Positions 19,156-28,050 of a DNA stretch of 64,000 bases are shown piece after piece. Positions within the stretch are counted from its first letter, which is position 1. Each line of letters begins with the position of its first letter. The position numbers and the translations under genes were made by a program. Origin of the DNA: Thiosulfativibrio zosterae (GTDB lineage: Bacteria > Pseudomonadota > Gammaproteobacteria > Thiomicrospirales > Thiomicrospiraceae). Where the stretch lies: positions 2,206,001-2,270,000 of the forward strand of contig NZ_AP021888.1 in NCBI RefSeq assembly GCF_011398155.1, written 5' to 3'. The notes under the pieces were generated by a model. It made no database searches. It was not told the origin of the DNA and saw only the letters and a program-made list of their open reading frames with translations.

Positions 19156-19755
19156 ATGACGCAGTCGCTGGCCCAAAAGTGGGATGACAAATACGCCAAC
19201 CTAGACCCTAAACGCCCCGTTTTACCCTGCTGGCTGTTAAAACATCACTCTCGACGCTTGCCTCTAAAAGGCAAAGCATTAGATCTGGCGTGTGGTTTGG
19301 GAGGCAATGCACGCTTTATGGCGCAGTGTGGGCTGAGTGTTGAGGCCTGGGATATTTCGGACAATGCCTTAACCATTTTGAATAACTGGGCGGCGATTAA
19401 TCGTCTAAAAATCAAACCCATGTTGTGCGACTTTGAGCAAATGTTGTTTCCATATCAGCAGTTTGATGTCATAGTGGTGAGTCGCTACCTCAATCGAGAG
19501 TTGTTTGCACAAATAGAAACCGCACTCAAACCCGGTGGCATGTTGTTCTATCAAACCTTTTTGAGCCCAGTGCAAGAAAACGCCCCACAAAACCCGAAAT
19601 TTTACCTAAAACCCACCGAATTTAACCAGGCCTGGTCAAATTTAACCACCGAAATCTACGGTGAAGGCTGGTTAAAAGACACTCCAGACACTGAAGATGC
19701 AAGCATAAGCCAACATCGTTATGCGTGGTATGTAGGCAAAAAAGCATTACTTTAG
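19156..19755 (+). CDS. Class I SAM-dependent methyltransferase
   Basis: A 199-residue protein with a class I methyltransferase fold: motif I LDLACGLGGNARFMA, an acidic strand end (EAWDISDNAL), and motif IV near FDVIVVSRYLN. It resembles TehB/UbiE-like small methyltransferases; the substrate is unknown. It starts on the base after the trkH stop, so it is in the trkAH operon. The CCAGGCCTGG palindrome (19,625-19,636) codes for EFNQAWSN, almost the same peptide that the palindrome produces in trmA (EFNQAWLN). Confidence 0.85.
   Translation: MTQSLAQKWDDKYANLDPKRPVLPCWLLKHHSRRLPLKGKALDLACGLGGNARFMAQCGLSVEAWDISDNALTILNNWAAINRLKIKPMLCDFEQMLFPYQQFDVIVVSRYLNRELFAQIETALKPGGMLFYQTFLSPVQENAPQNPKFYLKPTEFNQAWSNLTTEIYGEGWLKDTPDTEDASISQHRYAWYVGKKALL
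19625..19636. repeat. Dispersed palindrome ACCAGGCCTGGT inside methyltransferase gene
   Basis: A 12-bp perfect palindrome; the flanks AATTTA and CAAATT extend it imperfectly. It is read as F-N-Q-A-W, the same frame as the copy in trmA. Confidence 0.85.
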
Positions 19756-20153
19756 TGGAGCAATCCTATTAAGCCATCTTGCAAATAAGCTGAAAAAGCA
19801 CGATCCCTAGAAACCAGCGTCAATTGATTTTGTATCGCCGTGTGAATAATCATTCTGTCAAAAGGATCGTTGTGATATTTTGGCATTTGATGAATACTTG
19901 AGGCTATTTCGGCGTCTAAAGCCAGCACTTCTAAGCCCAACTTATTCGCCCAACCTGGCAACTCTTCTGGCAAAACCCCTGAAAAGCTAATTTTACCCAA
20001 ACCATATTTCAATGAAAGTTCCCAAAAACTAACGCTAGAAATATAGACAGAATGTTGACGGTTTTGAATCAAAGATAGGGTTGCAGGAGAAATTTTTTCA
20101 GGGCTAAAAAGTAACCATAAGAAGATATGGGAATCAATCAATAACTTCATCAT
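19752..20153 (-). CDS. PIN-domain ribonuclease toxin (VapC-like)
   Basis: About 133 residues from ATG 20153, which overlaps the antitoxin stop as TGATG; a GTG at 20156 is also possible. The PIN fold is shown by the first acidic residue in LLIDSHIFLW, the second conserved acid in SFWELSLKYGLGK, and the last pair in HNDPFDRMII and LVSRDRAF. It belongs to the Sll0205-like PIN group. Such enzymes cut RNA unless held by an antitoxin. The gene is convergent with, and just overlaps, the methyltransferase gene. Confidence 0.88.
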   Translation of the reverse strand: MMKLLIDSHIFLWLLFSPEKISPATLSLIQNRQHSVYISSVSFWELSLKYGLGKISFSGVLPEELPGWANKLGLEVLALDAEIASSIHQMPKYHNDPFDRMIIHTAIQNQLTLVSRDRAFSAYLQDGLIGLLH

Positions 20154-20398
20154 CACAGACCTAAAAAGGCTTCTTCTGTTATTTCAAAATCATCTGATAG
20201 TGCATAATTTGCCTTTCCTTGCAAAAGGCCAAGCGGTCTATCGGGCTTGTCCAATAAACTCGAATCATAAGGTATCAACATGGCAACTTTTTTGTGCTGT
20301 TTACCATACTCTATAACAACGCCTTCACCAGTTGCTTGAAGCCTTTCTAAGATGCTTGAAAACTCTGCTTTTAACTGCCCTACCTGTATGGACTGCAT
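20153..20398 (-). CDS. Phd/YefM-type antitoxin
   Basis: An 81-residue protein (MQSIQVGQLKAEFSSILERL...) with the Phd/YefM N-terminal DNA-binding fold and a C-terminal tail (DDFEITEEAFLGL) that would wrap the toxin. It is upstream of and overlaps the PIN gene, the usual order for this family. A Shine-Dalgarno-like AGAGAGG precedes it. Tandem 8-bp repeats in its promoter region may be its own operator. Confidence 0.85.
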   Translation of the reverse strand: MQSIQVGQLKAEFSSILERLQATGEGVVIEYGKQHKKVAMLIPYDSSLLDKPDRPLGLLQGKANYALSDDFEITEEAFLGL

Positions 20399-20442
20399 AA
20401 CCTATTTCCTCTCTGTTGCAATAGAGGTTTAGTATTGAAGAA

Positions 20443-20458
20443 ACTTGTCAACTTGTCA
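20443..20458 (-). promoter_or_regulatory. Tandem ACTTGTCA repeat, likely promoter/operator of the antitoxin gene
   Basis: Two abutting copies of ACTTGTCA. On the minus strand they read TTGACAAGTTGACAAGT, giving two overlapping -35 hexamers; TACTAA about 11-19 bases further on could be the -10. The tandem layout would suit autoregulation by the Phd-like antitoxin. Confidence 0.4.
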
Positions 20459-20475
20459 AGAAAGACTTAAAAGCC

Positions 20476-22167
20476 TTATTGAAGGTTAAAAACCTTAGCA
20501 ACCCCACGCCCTCGATAGTCGGAAGCCCCATTGAGTTGGCCGTTTTGTTGCACAATCAATTGAATATCCCCCAAATAATCATTCTTTTTCAATTGATAGC
20601 CCATCAGCGTTAGGCTCTCTTCATCCTCCGGCTTCAAACTGGGATTGAAATAAATCACATCCTTCGGCAACAACTGATGATGCACTCTGGGTGCATCGAC
20701 CGCTTGCTGGGCGGTCATTTTTTCATCGACCACATTCACGATGGTTTGAAAAACCGAGGTAATAATCGATGAACCACCCGGCGTACCCAAGACCATTTCG
20801 ACTTGTTTGCCTTGCATGACTATCGTTGGGCTCATAGAGGATAACATTCTCTTTTCGGGGGCAATTTCATTAGCCGACCCGCCGACCACGCCAAAAATAT
20901 TGGCCACACCGGGTTTGGTGCTGAAATCGTCCATTTCGTTATTCATTAAAAAACCAGCACCTTCAATGACCACGCCTGAACCAAAGGGCATATTTAAAGT
21001 GGTGGTGTTAGCCACGGCATTGCCTTGGGCATCAATAATTGAGAAATGAGTCGTTTCTGCGGATTCTATTTTTCCGGGTTGAATGGCTTCGGTTTCAGAA
21101 ATACCATCCAATAACACATTTTGAGCGCGTGATTTCAAATAGTCATCAGACAAAAGTGACTCACTGGGCACTTTGATAAAGTCCGGATCGCCTAAATAAT
21201 GTGCTCTATCGGCATAGACGCGTTTTTCTAACTCGGCATAAAAATGGGTTTTTAGGGCAAAATCCGTCATTCCAGAATAACTAGACTTGACCAACGCTCT
21301 ATCCAATTGTGGTTTTAGCACACTTTTCATTTTGAGTAACTGCACCAAGGCGATACCACCAGAGCTCGGTGGTGGCGCAGAAATGATTTGGCGCCCTTGC
21401 CAATGACCAACAATAGGTTCACGCCATACGGGTTGATAGGCTTTTAAATCTTCTAATGAAATCAATCCTTGATGTTTAACCATTTGACTGGCAATCATCT
21501 TAGCTGTTTCACCCTGATAAAATTCATCGGCGCCGTCTTTTGCCAAGCGCTGTAAGGTTGCCGCCAAAAGAGGCTGCTTTTTAATTGTGCCCGCTTTCAA
21601 ATCTCCAAAATAGGATTCAAAATTAAGTTCATCCGTGGACTTATTGGCCACCCAAGTTTGATACCAGTCAGCCGTATTGGCAAGCCCTCGTGGAACCTTA
21701 AAGCCCTTTTCCGCTAAGTCGATTGCGGGTTGTAGTAGTTTAGCCCAAGGCTTTTTGCCAAATTTTTGATGCGCCGCCCACATGCCTGCAACTGTTCCCG
21801 GTACACCAGAGGCTTGATAGCCAACCAAAGAGCGATGCGGAATCACCTGTTTATTGGCATCTAAATACAGATCTCGGAAAGCACCTTTAGGCGCTTTTTC
21901 TCGGTAATCTAAAAAGTAAGGTTTCTGCTTAACGACCAGCGTCATAAAACCGCCACCGCCTAAATTGCCAGCTTCAGGATAGGTCACCGCCAACACAAAA
22001 GAGGCCGCAACCGCAGCATCAACCGCATTACCCCCAGATTTTAAAACCTGTTCGGCAACCTTAGCACTAAACGCATCAGGCATTGCAACTGCAGCCTGTT
22101 TGGCATTAATATCCTTAAGAAAAAAAACTAACAAAAGCGGCAAAAAGATTTTTAAGATGGTTTTCAT
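20476..22167 (-). CDS. ggt: Gamma-glutamyltransferase
   Basis: A 563-residue exported enzyme from ATG 22167; a frame extends to 22254 but the signal peptide (KIFLPLLLVFFLKDINA) begins just after the 22167 start. It hydrolyses gamma-glutamyl bonds, mainly of glutathione, in the periplasm. Signatures are AAVAASFVLAVTYPEAGNLGGGGF, the nucleophile Thr in SAETTHFSIID (about residue 372, new N-terminus of the small subunit), MNNEMDDFS and GTPGGSSIITSV. The proenzyme should self-cleave. It lies between two toxin-antitoxin pairs. Confidence 0.95.
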   Translation of the reverse strand: MKTILKIFLPLLLVFFLKDINAKQAAVAMPDAFSAKVAEQVLKSGGNAVDAAVAASFVLAVTYPEAGNLGGGGFMTLVVKQKPYFLDYREKAPKGAFRDLYLDANKQVIPHRSLVGYQASGVPGTVAGMWAAHQKFGKKPWAKLLQPAIDLAEKGFKVPRGLANTADWYQTWVANKSTDELNFESYFGDLKAGTIKKQPLLAATLQRLAKDGADEFYQGETAKMIASQMVKHQGLISLEDLKAYQPVWREPIVGHWQGRQIISAPPPSSGGIALVQLLKMKSVLKPQLDRALVKSSYSGMTDFALKTHFYAELEKRVYADRAHYLGDPDFIKVPSESLLSDDYLKSRAQNVLLDGISETEAIQPGKIESAETTHFSIIDAQGNAVANTTTLNMPFGSGVVIEGAGFLMNNEMDDFSTKPGVANIFGVVGGSANEIAPEKRMLSSMSPTIVMQGKQVEMVLGTPGGSSIITSVFQTIVNVVDEKMTAQQAVDAPRVHHQLLPKDVIYFNPSLKPEDEESLTLMGYQLKKNDYLGDIQLIVQQNGQLNGASDYRGRGVAKVFNLQ

Positions 22168-22276
22168 AATCTGACTCTTGGCGTTAAAAATTATTCTTTT
22201 AGAGTAATGACTTAAACCCTTCAAAAGTTTAATATCATATACAATATCACTCAATATTAATTTACGGTTCTATTAC

Positions 22277-22708
22277 ATGCGCATTGTCTGCGATACTAAT
22301 GTCATTCTATCAGCTTTAACTTCCAATCTAGGCGCTTCACATCGTCTTGTTAGATGGTTGTTTGAACAAAACTCAACGATTAACTGTCTTTCAGTCCCAA
22401 TGGTTTTGGAGTTAGAGGATGTTTTATTGAGGCCAGAAAATCGAAGTCGTATGCGCCAATTTAAAGAATCAGATTTAAAAGCGTTTGTAGATGACATTTG
22501 CCATGTTTCCAAGCCAATAGAAATCTATTATCTATGGCGCCCTATTCTAAAAGATGTTAAAGACGATATGGTTCTGGAGTTAGCGGTCAACGCAAATGCT
22601 GATTATTTGGTGACATTCAATACTAAAGATTTTCAGAAAGTAAGTGAACAATTTAACTTTAAACTAACAACCCCAAAACAATTTTTAACTGAAATAGGAG
22701 TAATTTGA
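22277..22708 (+). CDS. PIN-family toxin of a toxin-antitoxin pair
   Basis: A 143-residue protein of the 'toxin component, PIN family' group (COG1569). The first catalytic acid is in IVCDTNVILSAL, the second in VLELEDVLLRPE, and the last acids are in KDVKDDMVLELAV and LVTFNTKDF. The companion antitoxin gene lies downstream with a one-base TGATG overlap, the reverse of the usual toxin-second order but normal for this subgroup. No strong ribosome binding site precedes it. Confidence 0.85.
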   Translation: MRIVCDTNVILSALTSNLGASHRLVRWLFEQNSTINCLSVPMVLELEDVLLRPENRSRMRQFKESDLKAFVDDICHVSKPIEIYYLWRPILKDVKDDMVLELAVNANADYLVTFNTKDFQKVSEQFNFKLTTPKQFLTEIGVI

Positions 22709-22935
22709 TGAACTTTGCACTGCGAATTCCTGACTACTATAAAACGGAAATTGAACAACTCAAAGGCGATGTATCGATAAATCAATTTATTATCAACGCA
22801 TTGGGTGAAAAAATTTCAGCACTCAAAACAGAAGAATATTTAAAAGCCAGAGCCTTAAAAGGTTCAAAGGATCATGCTTTGCATATGCTAGACGCAGTTA
22901 ACAATACCCCCGTCCATCCACTTGACGAACTTTAG
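22708..22935 (+). CDS. Ribbon-helix-helix-type antitoxin
   Basis: A 75-residue protein (MNFALRIPDYYKTEIEQL...). The opening beta strand FALRIPD and helix SINQFIINALGEKI form an Arc/HicB-like ribbon-helix-helix DNA-binding domain. An AGGAG site 7 bases before ATG 22708 decides this start over a TTG one codon earlier. It follows the PIN toxin gene and probably both neutralises it and represses the pair. It ends 6 bases before the convergent acyltransferase gene. Confidence 0.8.
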   Translation: MNFALRIPDYYKTEIEQLKGDVSINQFIINALGEKISALKTEEYLKARALKGSKDHALHMLDAVNNTPVHPLDEL

Positions 22936-22941
22936 TTTTAT

Positions 22942-23862
22942 TTAAGGATGTTTTTTATAAATATCCTCCACACCCGCTGGCGGATGACGATAGCGTTTGT
23001 AGCTCCATAGATATTGACTGGGATCAATGGCAACACAGGCTTCAACCCCTCTATTCAGGGCTTCTGTGGCTAACACTTCATCACCACAGCGAATTGCGTC
23101 TTCGGCGGGGAAAACATGCAAATCAAACCCTTTGCCATCTGCTAGACGCTGACCGACAATAAATAACACATCGCATTGCGCCTTAGCGGCGAGCTTGGAA
23201 ACCAGTGTCATGGTGCGAGCAGGATGATTAAAAAATGGCACATGAATCCCGCCGCTATCACCGGGATCTTGGTCAGGCAAAATGCCGACCATTTTATTGT
23301 CTTTGAGGGCTTTAAACATCATCTTCACGCCACGCATATCGGTAGGCGCAGGCGTTCCACCTGAACGGGCACGCACTTCTGAAATATAATCTTCTACGCC
23401 TTTATTATCGGGGGGCTGATACAAAAATGTTAGATCGTAGGTTTGCGTGAGATATAAAGAGGTGATCTCCCAACAGCCAAAGTGCGGTGACAACATAATC
23501 ACCCCTTTATTCTTGGCAAAGGCTTGGGCAATCAGTTCTTCACCATGCACCTGTTTGATTAAAGGAAAAACCGCTTCGATTGGCCAGCCCCAAACGGCGC
23601 CCAATTCAGCAAAACTTTTCACATTTTCTTGTAAAGTCTGCAGTGCTAATTGGCGGTGTTCTTTGGCGGATAGTTGAGGATAAGCCGTTTTTAAATTAGT
23701 CCGAATCACATCGCGATTGTAATTGGGAAACCATGACAGCAATCGCCCCAATGCCGAACCAATTCGCTGTTGATTGGCTAGAGAAAAACGCGATAAAAAC
23801 CCAATCAATGTTTTAAAGGCTTTACCCAGCCAGAGGCGCTCTTTGCGTGAATCAGTCATCAT
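22942..23862 (-). CDS. Lipid A biosynthesis acyltransferase (LpxL/HtrB-like)
   Basis: A 306-residue inner-membrane-associated enzyme that adds a secondary fatty acid to lipid A. The catalytic HX4E motif is present as SPHFGCWE, with the partner motifs LPDQDPGDSGGIHVPFF and ALNRGVEACVAIDPSQYLW. The ATG at 23862 (or 23859) lies 8-11 bases inside the end of ttcA, so the two are co-translated. Which chain and position it acylates cannot be told. A distant homologue at 57,332 lacks the catalytic acid. Confidence 0.92.
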   Translation of the reverse strand: MMTDSRKERLWLGKAFKTLIGFLSRFSLANQQRIGSALGRLLSWFPNYNRDVIRTNLKTAYPQLSAKEHRQLALQTLQENVKSFAELGAVWGWPIEAVFPLIKQVHGEELIAQAFAKNKGVIMLSPHFGCWEITSLYLTQTYDLTFLYQPPDNKGVEDYISEVRARSGGTPAPTDMRGVKMMFKALKDNKMVGILPDQDPGDSGGIHVPFFNHPARTMTLVSKLAAKAQCDVLFIVGQRLADGKGFDLHVFPAEDAIRCGDEVLATEALNRGVEACVAIDPSQYLWSYKRYRHPPAGVEDIYKKHP

Positions 23863-24715
23863 TCACCTCATGCAAAGCGGCTTCACCTTCGTGATTATCA
23901 TCGGCAATCAAAAGCTGCATGGCGCGCCATAGATTGGCATATAAATGTGCATTGCGTTGTTCTTGTGCCAACAGTAATTCTTTAAAATAGGCTCGGTCTT
24001 GCGGTTTGCTGTAACAAGCTGGGCAATTATCGGGAATTACCGGTAAATTCGCCGTTTTGGCAAACTCACGAGTTTGATTCTCTCGCACCCGAACCAGTGG
24101 GCGAATAATGCGCACATCTTTTTCGTTATTGAGGTAATGCGCTTTCATGGTGCGTAATTCGCCTGCATTAAAGGCCGACATGATAAAGCTTTCGGCCAAA
24201 TCATCTAAATGCTGCGCCAAAGCCAAAACGTTATAACCTTCACGACGACAGACCGTATAAAGTTTTCCACGCTTGTGGCGCGCGCAAAAACTGCAAAAAC
24301 TATCGCCTTTCATATGCGCATTAGCCAAAGCCACCAAATCTTCGGATTCGTAAAAATAAGGAACGCCTAACTTTTCAACCCAAGCTTTCAACGGCGATGG
24401 ATCAAACCCCGGAATTTCAGGGTCAATGGTGCAGGCTGCTAGCTCAAACTTTACAGGGGCATGGCGTTGAATGTGTTTAAGCACCACCAACAGTGCCAAA
24501 GAATCTTTGCCACCCGATAAACCCAGCAACACTCGGTCGCCGTCTTTGAGCATTTTGTACTGCGCCATGGCGCGTCCAACCAATTTTAAGATGGATTTGG
24601 GGGGGATAATCCAATCTTGCGTGCGTTGTTGTTTGGTCAGTTTGTTTGACTCATCCGTCTGGGGCGAATCGGGGTTTAAATCAGTCATAGCAGCTTCCGT
24701 CACAAATATTGACAT
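23852..24715 (-). CDS. ttcA: tRNA 2-thiocytidine(32) synthetase TtcA
   Basis: A 287-residue enzyme that thiolates C32 in some tRNAs. It has the PP-loop LGLSGGKDSLALLVVL for ATP and the two CxxC pairs expected for the iron-sulfur cluster: CSFCARHKRGKLY and CPACYSKPQDRAYF. ATG 24715 has an AGGG site 7 bases upstream; the in-frame ATG at 24688 (MTDLNPDS) is an alternative. It overlaps the acyltransferase gene. Confidence 0.94.
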   Translation of the reverse strand: MSIFVTEAAMTDLNPDSPQTDESNKLTKQQRTQDWIIPPKSILKLVGRAMAQYKMLKDGDRVLLGLSGGKDSLALLVVLKHIQRHAPVKFELAACTIDPEIPGFDPSPLKAWVEKLGVPYFYESEDLVALANAHMKGDSFCSFCARHKRGKLYTVCRREGYNVLALAQHLDDLAESFIMSAFNAGELRTMKAHYLNNEKDVRIIRPLVRVRENQTREFAKTANLPVIPDNCPACYSKPQDRAYFKELLLAQEQRNAHLYANLWRAMQLLIADDNHEGEAALHEVNDD

Positions 24716-24807
24716 ATTTTACCCTAATCAATGCTGAGTGTGCCGCTGTGCCTAAAAAGTCTGCTAAGATTCTCTAAAACTTCCGTAAAAAATTGATTAG
24801 GAAAACC

Positions 24808-25773
24808 ATGCTGCAACGCTTTTTAAATATCTTCGCACTGCTTTTTATCACCTCTATGGCCCAAGCTAAGGTCGCTCAAGTGATTGAAACCCTCAAACTC
24901 CCCAATCTTGACATCCCCAATGAAGATATCAGTGGCATAGTGATTCAACCCAATTTTATGGCTTTGGTCAGTGATGAAGGTAATGCTTTGCAAATTTTGA
25001 AAAAAACAGGATCGCGCTGGGTCGCTAAGACCCCCATTGAGTTAAGCGCTAGTAAAGATGAAATTGACTTAGAAGGACTGACTTACCAAGCCCCCTATTT
25101 ATATGCGATAGGTTCGCATAGCGCCAAACGGCCGCGCATTAAAGACGAGGCATCGGTTGAAAAAAATCTGAAACGCTTAGCAGAAGTGTTGCCAGAAAGG
25201 AGTCGTCAGCAATTGTTTAGGATAGAACTTGATACTCAGCTGAATGCCAAAAATATAGAAGCCATTTCCATTGAATCTATCATTCAAGATCACCCTATTC
25301 TCAGTCGATTCATCCCCATCCCCAGCAAAGAAAATGGTATTGATATTGAAGGGTTGAGTATTGATGCAGAGGGTCGTTTATTAATTGGCTTTCGGGGTCC
25401 TGTGATTAGAGGGAATTTAGCGCCCGTTTTGCAGCTTCAACTGAAAAAGAAACGCTTTGATATTAAAGACAGCGAGGTATTTTGGCTAAACCTGAATGGT
25501 CGAGGCATTCGGGGATTGAGTCAAGTTGCCAATCAAGATCGCTGGTTAGTGCTTGCAGGCGATGTGGGCGACTTGGAAACACCTTATGAGGTATATCTTT
25601 GGACAGGCGACCATCAATTAAATGCCATGCAATCGCTCTGCGAGTTACCGAAAAGCCGCGGGAAACCAGAAGGTATTCAATGGACTAAACAACATGGCAA
25701 GGTCTGGGAGTTTGTGATCGTGCAAGATGGCTTAAAAAATGGCGAAGCACAGCAATTTAGCTGTAGAGAATAG
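24808..25773 (+). CDS. DUF3616 exported protein
   Basis: A 321-residue protein from ATG 24808, chosen for the AGGA six bases upstream. A signal peptide (FLNIFALLFITSMAQA) is followed by a beta-propeller-like domain of the DUF3616 type, with repeats such as IDLEGLTYQAPYLYAIGSHS, GIDIEGLSIDAEGRLLIGFRGP and LKNGEAQQFSC. The recurrent 'DxEGL' motifs suggest phytase-like propeller blades and perhaps calcium binding. Function is unknown. It is a single gene, convergent with the Uma2 gene. Confidence 0.7.
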   Translation: MLQRFLNIFALLFITSMAQAKVAQVIETLKLPNLDIPNEDISGIVIQPNFMALVSDEGNALQILKKTGSRWVAKTPIELSASKDEIDLEGLTYQAPYLYAIGSHSAKRPRIKDEASVEKNLKRLAEVLPERSRQQLFRIELDTQLNAKNIEAISIESIIQDHPILSRFIPIPSKENGIDIEGLSIDAEGRLLIGFRGPVIRGNLAPVLQLQLKKKRFDIKDSEVFWLNLNGRGIRGLSQVANQDRWLVLAGDVGDLETPYEVYLWTGDHQLNAMQSLCELPKSRGKPEGIQWTKQHGKVWEFVIVQDGLKNGEAQQFSCRE

Positions 25774-25783
25774 TCATCAATTA

Positions 25784-26320
25784 TTAGGGCAGCTTGCGCC
25801 AGACTTGGCTAAAATCAACGGCAAGCTTGCAACCTTTCACCTCAAATTCATACGTTTGAAGTACAAAATCCCCTGCCTTAATAAAGCGCCCTTCTTTTAA
25901 CACATACACCTTGGCGACTTGGTGTTCTGGATAAGCCAACACATAAGTTTTCACACCTTCTTTCTGATAAAGCTCAAACTTAATTTGTTCATCGCGTTTA
26001 GCCGAGGTTGCTGAGACAACCTCAACAATTAACTCTGGAGTTTGCGTGAGTTTTTCGCCTTGAATATCGCAGGCAATCAAAATATCAGGGCGAACTACCG
26101 TGTCTTCTGCAATTTGCCAATCCACTTCGCTCAAAACCTCACATTGCAGACATTGCTTTAATCCATCAAATAATTGAGCCGCAATAGACTGCTCAAGTCG
26201 TTGATGCGAAATACTTGGACTTGGAGACATGGCATAGGGCGCACCTTGAATGAGCTCCCAATCCCCATCCCAAGCGGCATAATCACGAATGGTATAATGT
26301 TCTAAATAGGCTAACGACAT
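25784..26320 (-). CDS. Uma2 family (DUF820) putative endonuclease
   Basis: A 178-residue protein. The ATG at 26320 is preceded by GGGGGG, so the longer frame to 26404 is not used. It has the PD-(D/E)XK nuclease-like fold of the Uma2/DUF820 family: DGDWELIQGAPYAMSPSP, then VVRPDILIACD, PELIVEVVSATSAKRDEQIKFELYQ and VKTYVLAYPEHQ. Family members are widely duplicated and linked to transposons in cyanobacteria; no activity is proven. A paralogue lies at 27,486-28,025. Confidence 0.85.
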   Translation of the reverse strand: MSLAYLEHYTIRDYAAWDGDWELIQGAPYAMSPSPSISHQRLEQSIAAQLFDGLKQCLQCEVLSEVDWQIAEDTVVRPDILIACDIQGEKLTQTPELIVEVVSATSAKRDEQIKFELYQKEGVKTYVLAYPEHQVAKVYVLKEGRFIKAGDFVLQTYEFEVKGCKLAVDFSQVWRKLP

Positions 26321-26407
26321 TTTGCCCCCCTGCAAGAATGAATTCTTTTTAATACAATAACATAAGCGCCTTCGCAAAAAAAGCTTGTCCAACAAGAGAG
26401 ACAAAAA

Positions 26408-26425
26408 AGCCAGCTAACGCTGGCT
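26408..26425 (-). terminator. Rho-independent terminator of the comEA-like gene
   Basis: On the minus strand the stem AGCCAGC-GTTA-GCTGGCT is followed directly by TTTTTT (26,408-26,403). It lies 22 bases after the stop of the 87-residue gene. Confidence 0.85.
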
Positions 26426-26446
26426 GATTTAAAAACGCTAAAAAAA

Positions 26447-26710
26447 TCAGTGCTGATCTTCTAATAAAATATCCGCCAAGTTTTTCTCAACCGTTTTTTC
26501 ACCTATGCCTTTAACCTGCGTTAAATCTTGCGCCGATTTAAACGCACCATGCGCATCACGATAAGCGACGATTGCCTGCGCCTTAGTCAAGCCTATTCCC
26601 GTTAAGGATTTTGATATTTCTTCTGCACTGGCATGATTCACATTCACAGGTGAAGCCATGACTATAAATGTAGAAAACAGCAACCCAAATCCAATTAAGA
26701 TACTTTTCAT
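26447..26710 (-). CDS. ComEA-like helix-hairpin-helix protein
   Basis: An 87-residue protein with a signal peptide (ILIGFGLLFSTFIVMAS) and two helix-hairpin-helix motifs: LTGIGLTKAQAIVAYRDAHG and LTQVKGIGEKTVEKNLADIL. This is the architecture of ComEA, the periplasmic DNA receptor that ratchets incoming DNA during transformation. It is monocistronic, with a clear terminator downstream. Together with dprA and comM it supports competence. Confidence 0.88.
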   Translation of the reverse strand: MKSILIGFGLLFSTFIVMASPVNVNHASAEEISKSLTGIGLTKAQAIVAYRDAHGAFKSAQDLTQVKGIGEKTVEKNLADILLEDQH

Positions 26711-26823
26711 AAGGACTCCTTAAAGCCAACTCTGCAAAATTGCAGAATTAATTCTAATACAGCCCGATTAAAAAAACTAATTTAATTACAAATTATTTTA
26801 CAACAACAAATCATTATTAAATT

Positions 26824-27477
26824 TCATCCCAAATAGTCACAACTACGCTGCAAGCGGGTCAAGATTTTTTGCAGCTCTTCGCGCCAAGCGGTAGATAACG
26901 CAGGATGTTGTATGGCTTGATTTAATAATTGAATATCACGACCTGATTTTGAATGATATTTAGCCAAAAACAGCTCAGAAATAACCAGGCATGATTGTTT
27001 TTGATTTGGAAAATGAATGATTTCATCGTTTTGTTGAATCACACCTGTTTGGATGACTCGACAATAAAACCCCACTCGGCCACTCTCAGCATAGATTTTC
27101 AGCAAGTCTTTGCGGCCGGTTAAAGCATCCAACTTCCAACAAGGACTTCGAGGTTGACTCACCTCTAAAATAACCTCACCAATCTGCAACCGGTCGCCAA
27201 CACACACTTGGGTTTCATCTAAACCTTCTAAGGTTATGTTTTCACCCAAATAACCAAAGGGGTCTTGAACGTTAAATAAAGCATAGTTTTGAGCAGGCAA
27301 AACCATAACCGCTTTATCTAAACCACCGTGATTTTTTAAATCACACTGAGTGTCGCCAACAAAACCAGTTTCTGTTAATTCTGCAGTGGCAACACTTTGC
27401 TTATGAATTGCCGAAGCTGTTTCGCCTCGCCAATCATAGGTGCGCGCCTGACCGATATTAAGGGATAGAACTTTCAT
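26824..27477 (-). CDS. MOSC-domain protein (YiiM-like)
   Basis: A 217-residue protein from ATG 27477, chosen because TTAGG is 7 bases upstream. It has the MOSC beta-barrel features: GFVGDTQCDLKNHGGLDKAVMVLP, FGYLGENITLEGLDE, VCVGDRLQIGEVILEVSQPR and the conserved Cys in SPCWKLDALTGRKDLL. This pattern fits YiiM, a molybdenum-cofactor-dependent reductase that detoxifies N-hydroxylated bases; the exact substrate is unproven. The upstream Uma2 gene ends 8 bases before its start. Confidence 0.85.
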   Translation of the reverse strand: MKVLSLNIGQARTYDWRGETASAIHKQSVATAELTETGFVGDTQCDLKNHGGLDKAVMVLPAQNYALFNVQDPFGYLGENITLEGLDETQVCVGDRLQIGEVILEVSQPRSPCWKLDALTGRKDLLKIYAESGRVGFYCRVIQTGVIQQNDEIIHFPNQKQSCLVISELFLAKYHSKSGRDIQLLNQAIQHPALSTAWREELQKILTRLQRSCDYLG

Positions 27478-27485
27478 TTTGAAAC

Positions 27486-28025
27486 CTAACAACACTTCGA
27501 AAAATCAATTTTTAATATACATTCCGCCAAATCAAACTCAAAAATCTCACGCGTAGTTTCTTTCACCAAGTGATAACGGCCGTTTAGTAATTGGTAAATT
27601 TCTGCCAAATCCGTTGCAGGATCCACCATCACATAATAAGAAACACCTTGCTCTTGATAAATATGAAACTTTTCATTGCGATCTTTGCGCTTTGTTGAGG
27701 GAGATAGCACCTCAAAGATGATAGCGGGCGTGCGAATAATGAAATGATCATCTGCCTGCAAATGACACACAACGGCGTTGTCAGGACAAAGAACGGTTTC
27801 ATTATCAATTTTCCAATCCGTCGCCAACACTGCTTGGCAATCAGCACAGCCCTCTAACCTCAAAGGAAGTTGGGCGTGAATTTTGCCACTTTTATGTTGA
27901 TGCTCCAAAACCGGCGAAGGACTCATGGCATAAGGATGCCCCTCAATCAACTCCCAACGGCCTTTCCACTGCAAATAATCAACATAAGTATAAGTAGGTA
28001 AATCTTCAAGTTTAATATAGGCCAT
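27486..28025 (-). CDS. Uma2 family (DUF820) putative endonuclease, second copy
   Basis: A 179-residue paralogue of the protein at 25,784. It shares KGRWELIEGHPYAMSPSP, DNAVVCHLQADDHF, PAIIFEVLSPSTKRKDRNEKFHIYQ and VSYYVMVDPATD. Its AGGAG sits 6 bases before ATG 28025. The two copies have diverged considerably, so this is not a recent duplication. The three-copy repeat cluster begins 26 bases upstream of the start. Confidence 0.85.
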   Translation of the reverse strand: MAYIKLEDLPTYTYVDYLQWKGRWELIEGHPYAMSPSPVLEHQHKSGKIHAQLPLRLEGCADCQAVLATDWKIDNETVLCPDNAVVCHLQADDHFIIRTPAIIFEVLSPSTKRKDRNEKFHIYQEQGVSYYVMVDPATDLAEIYQLLNGRYHLVKETTREIFEFDLAECILKIDFSKCC

Positions 28026-28050
28026 CATCTACTCCTATAATTACGAATCT

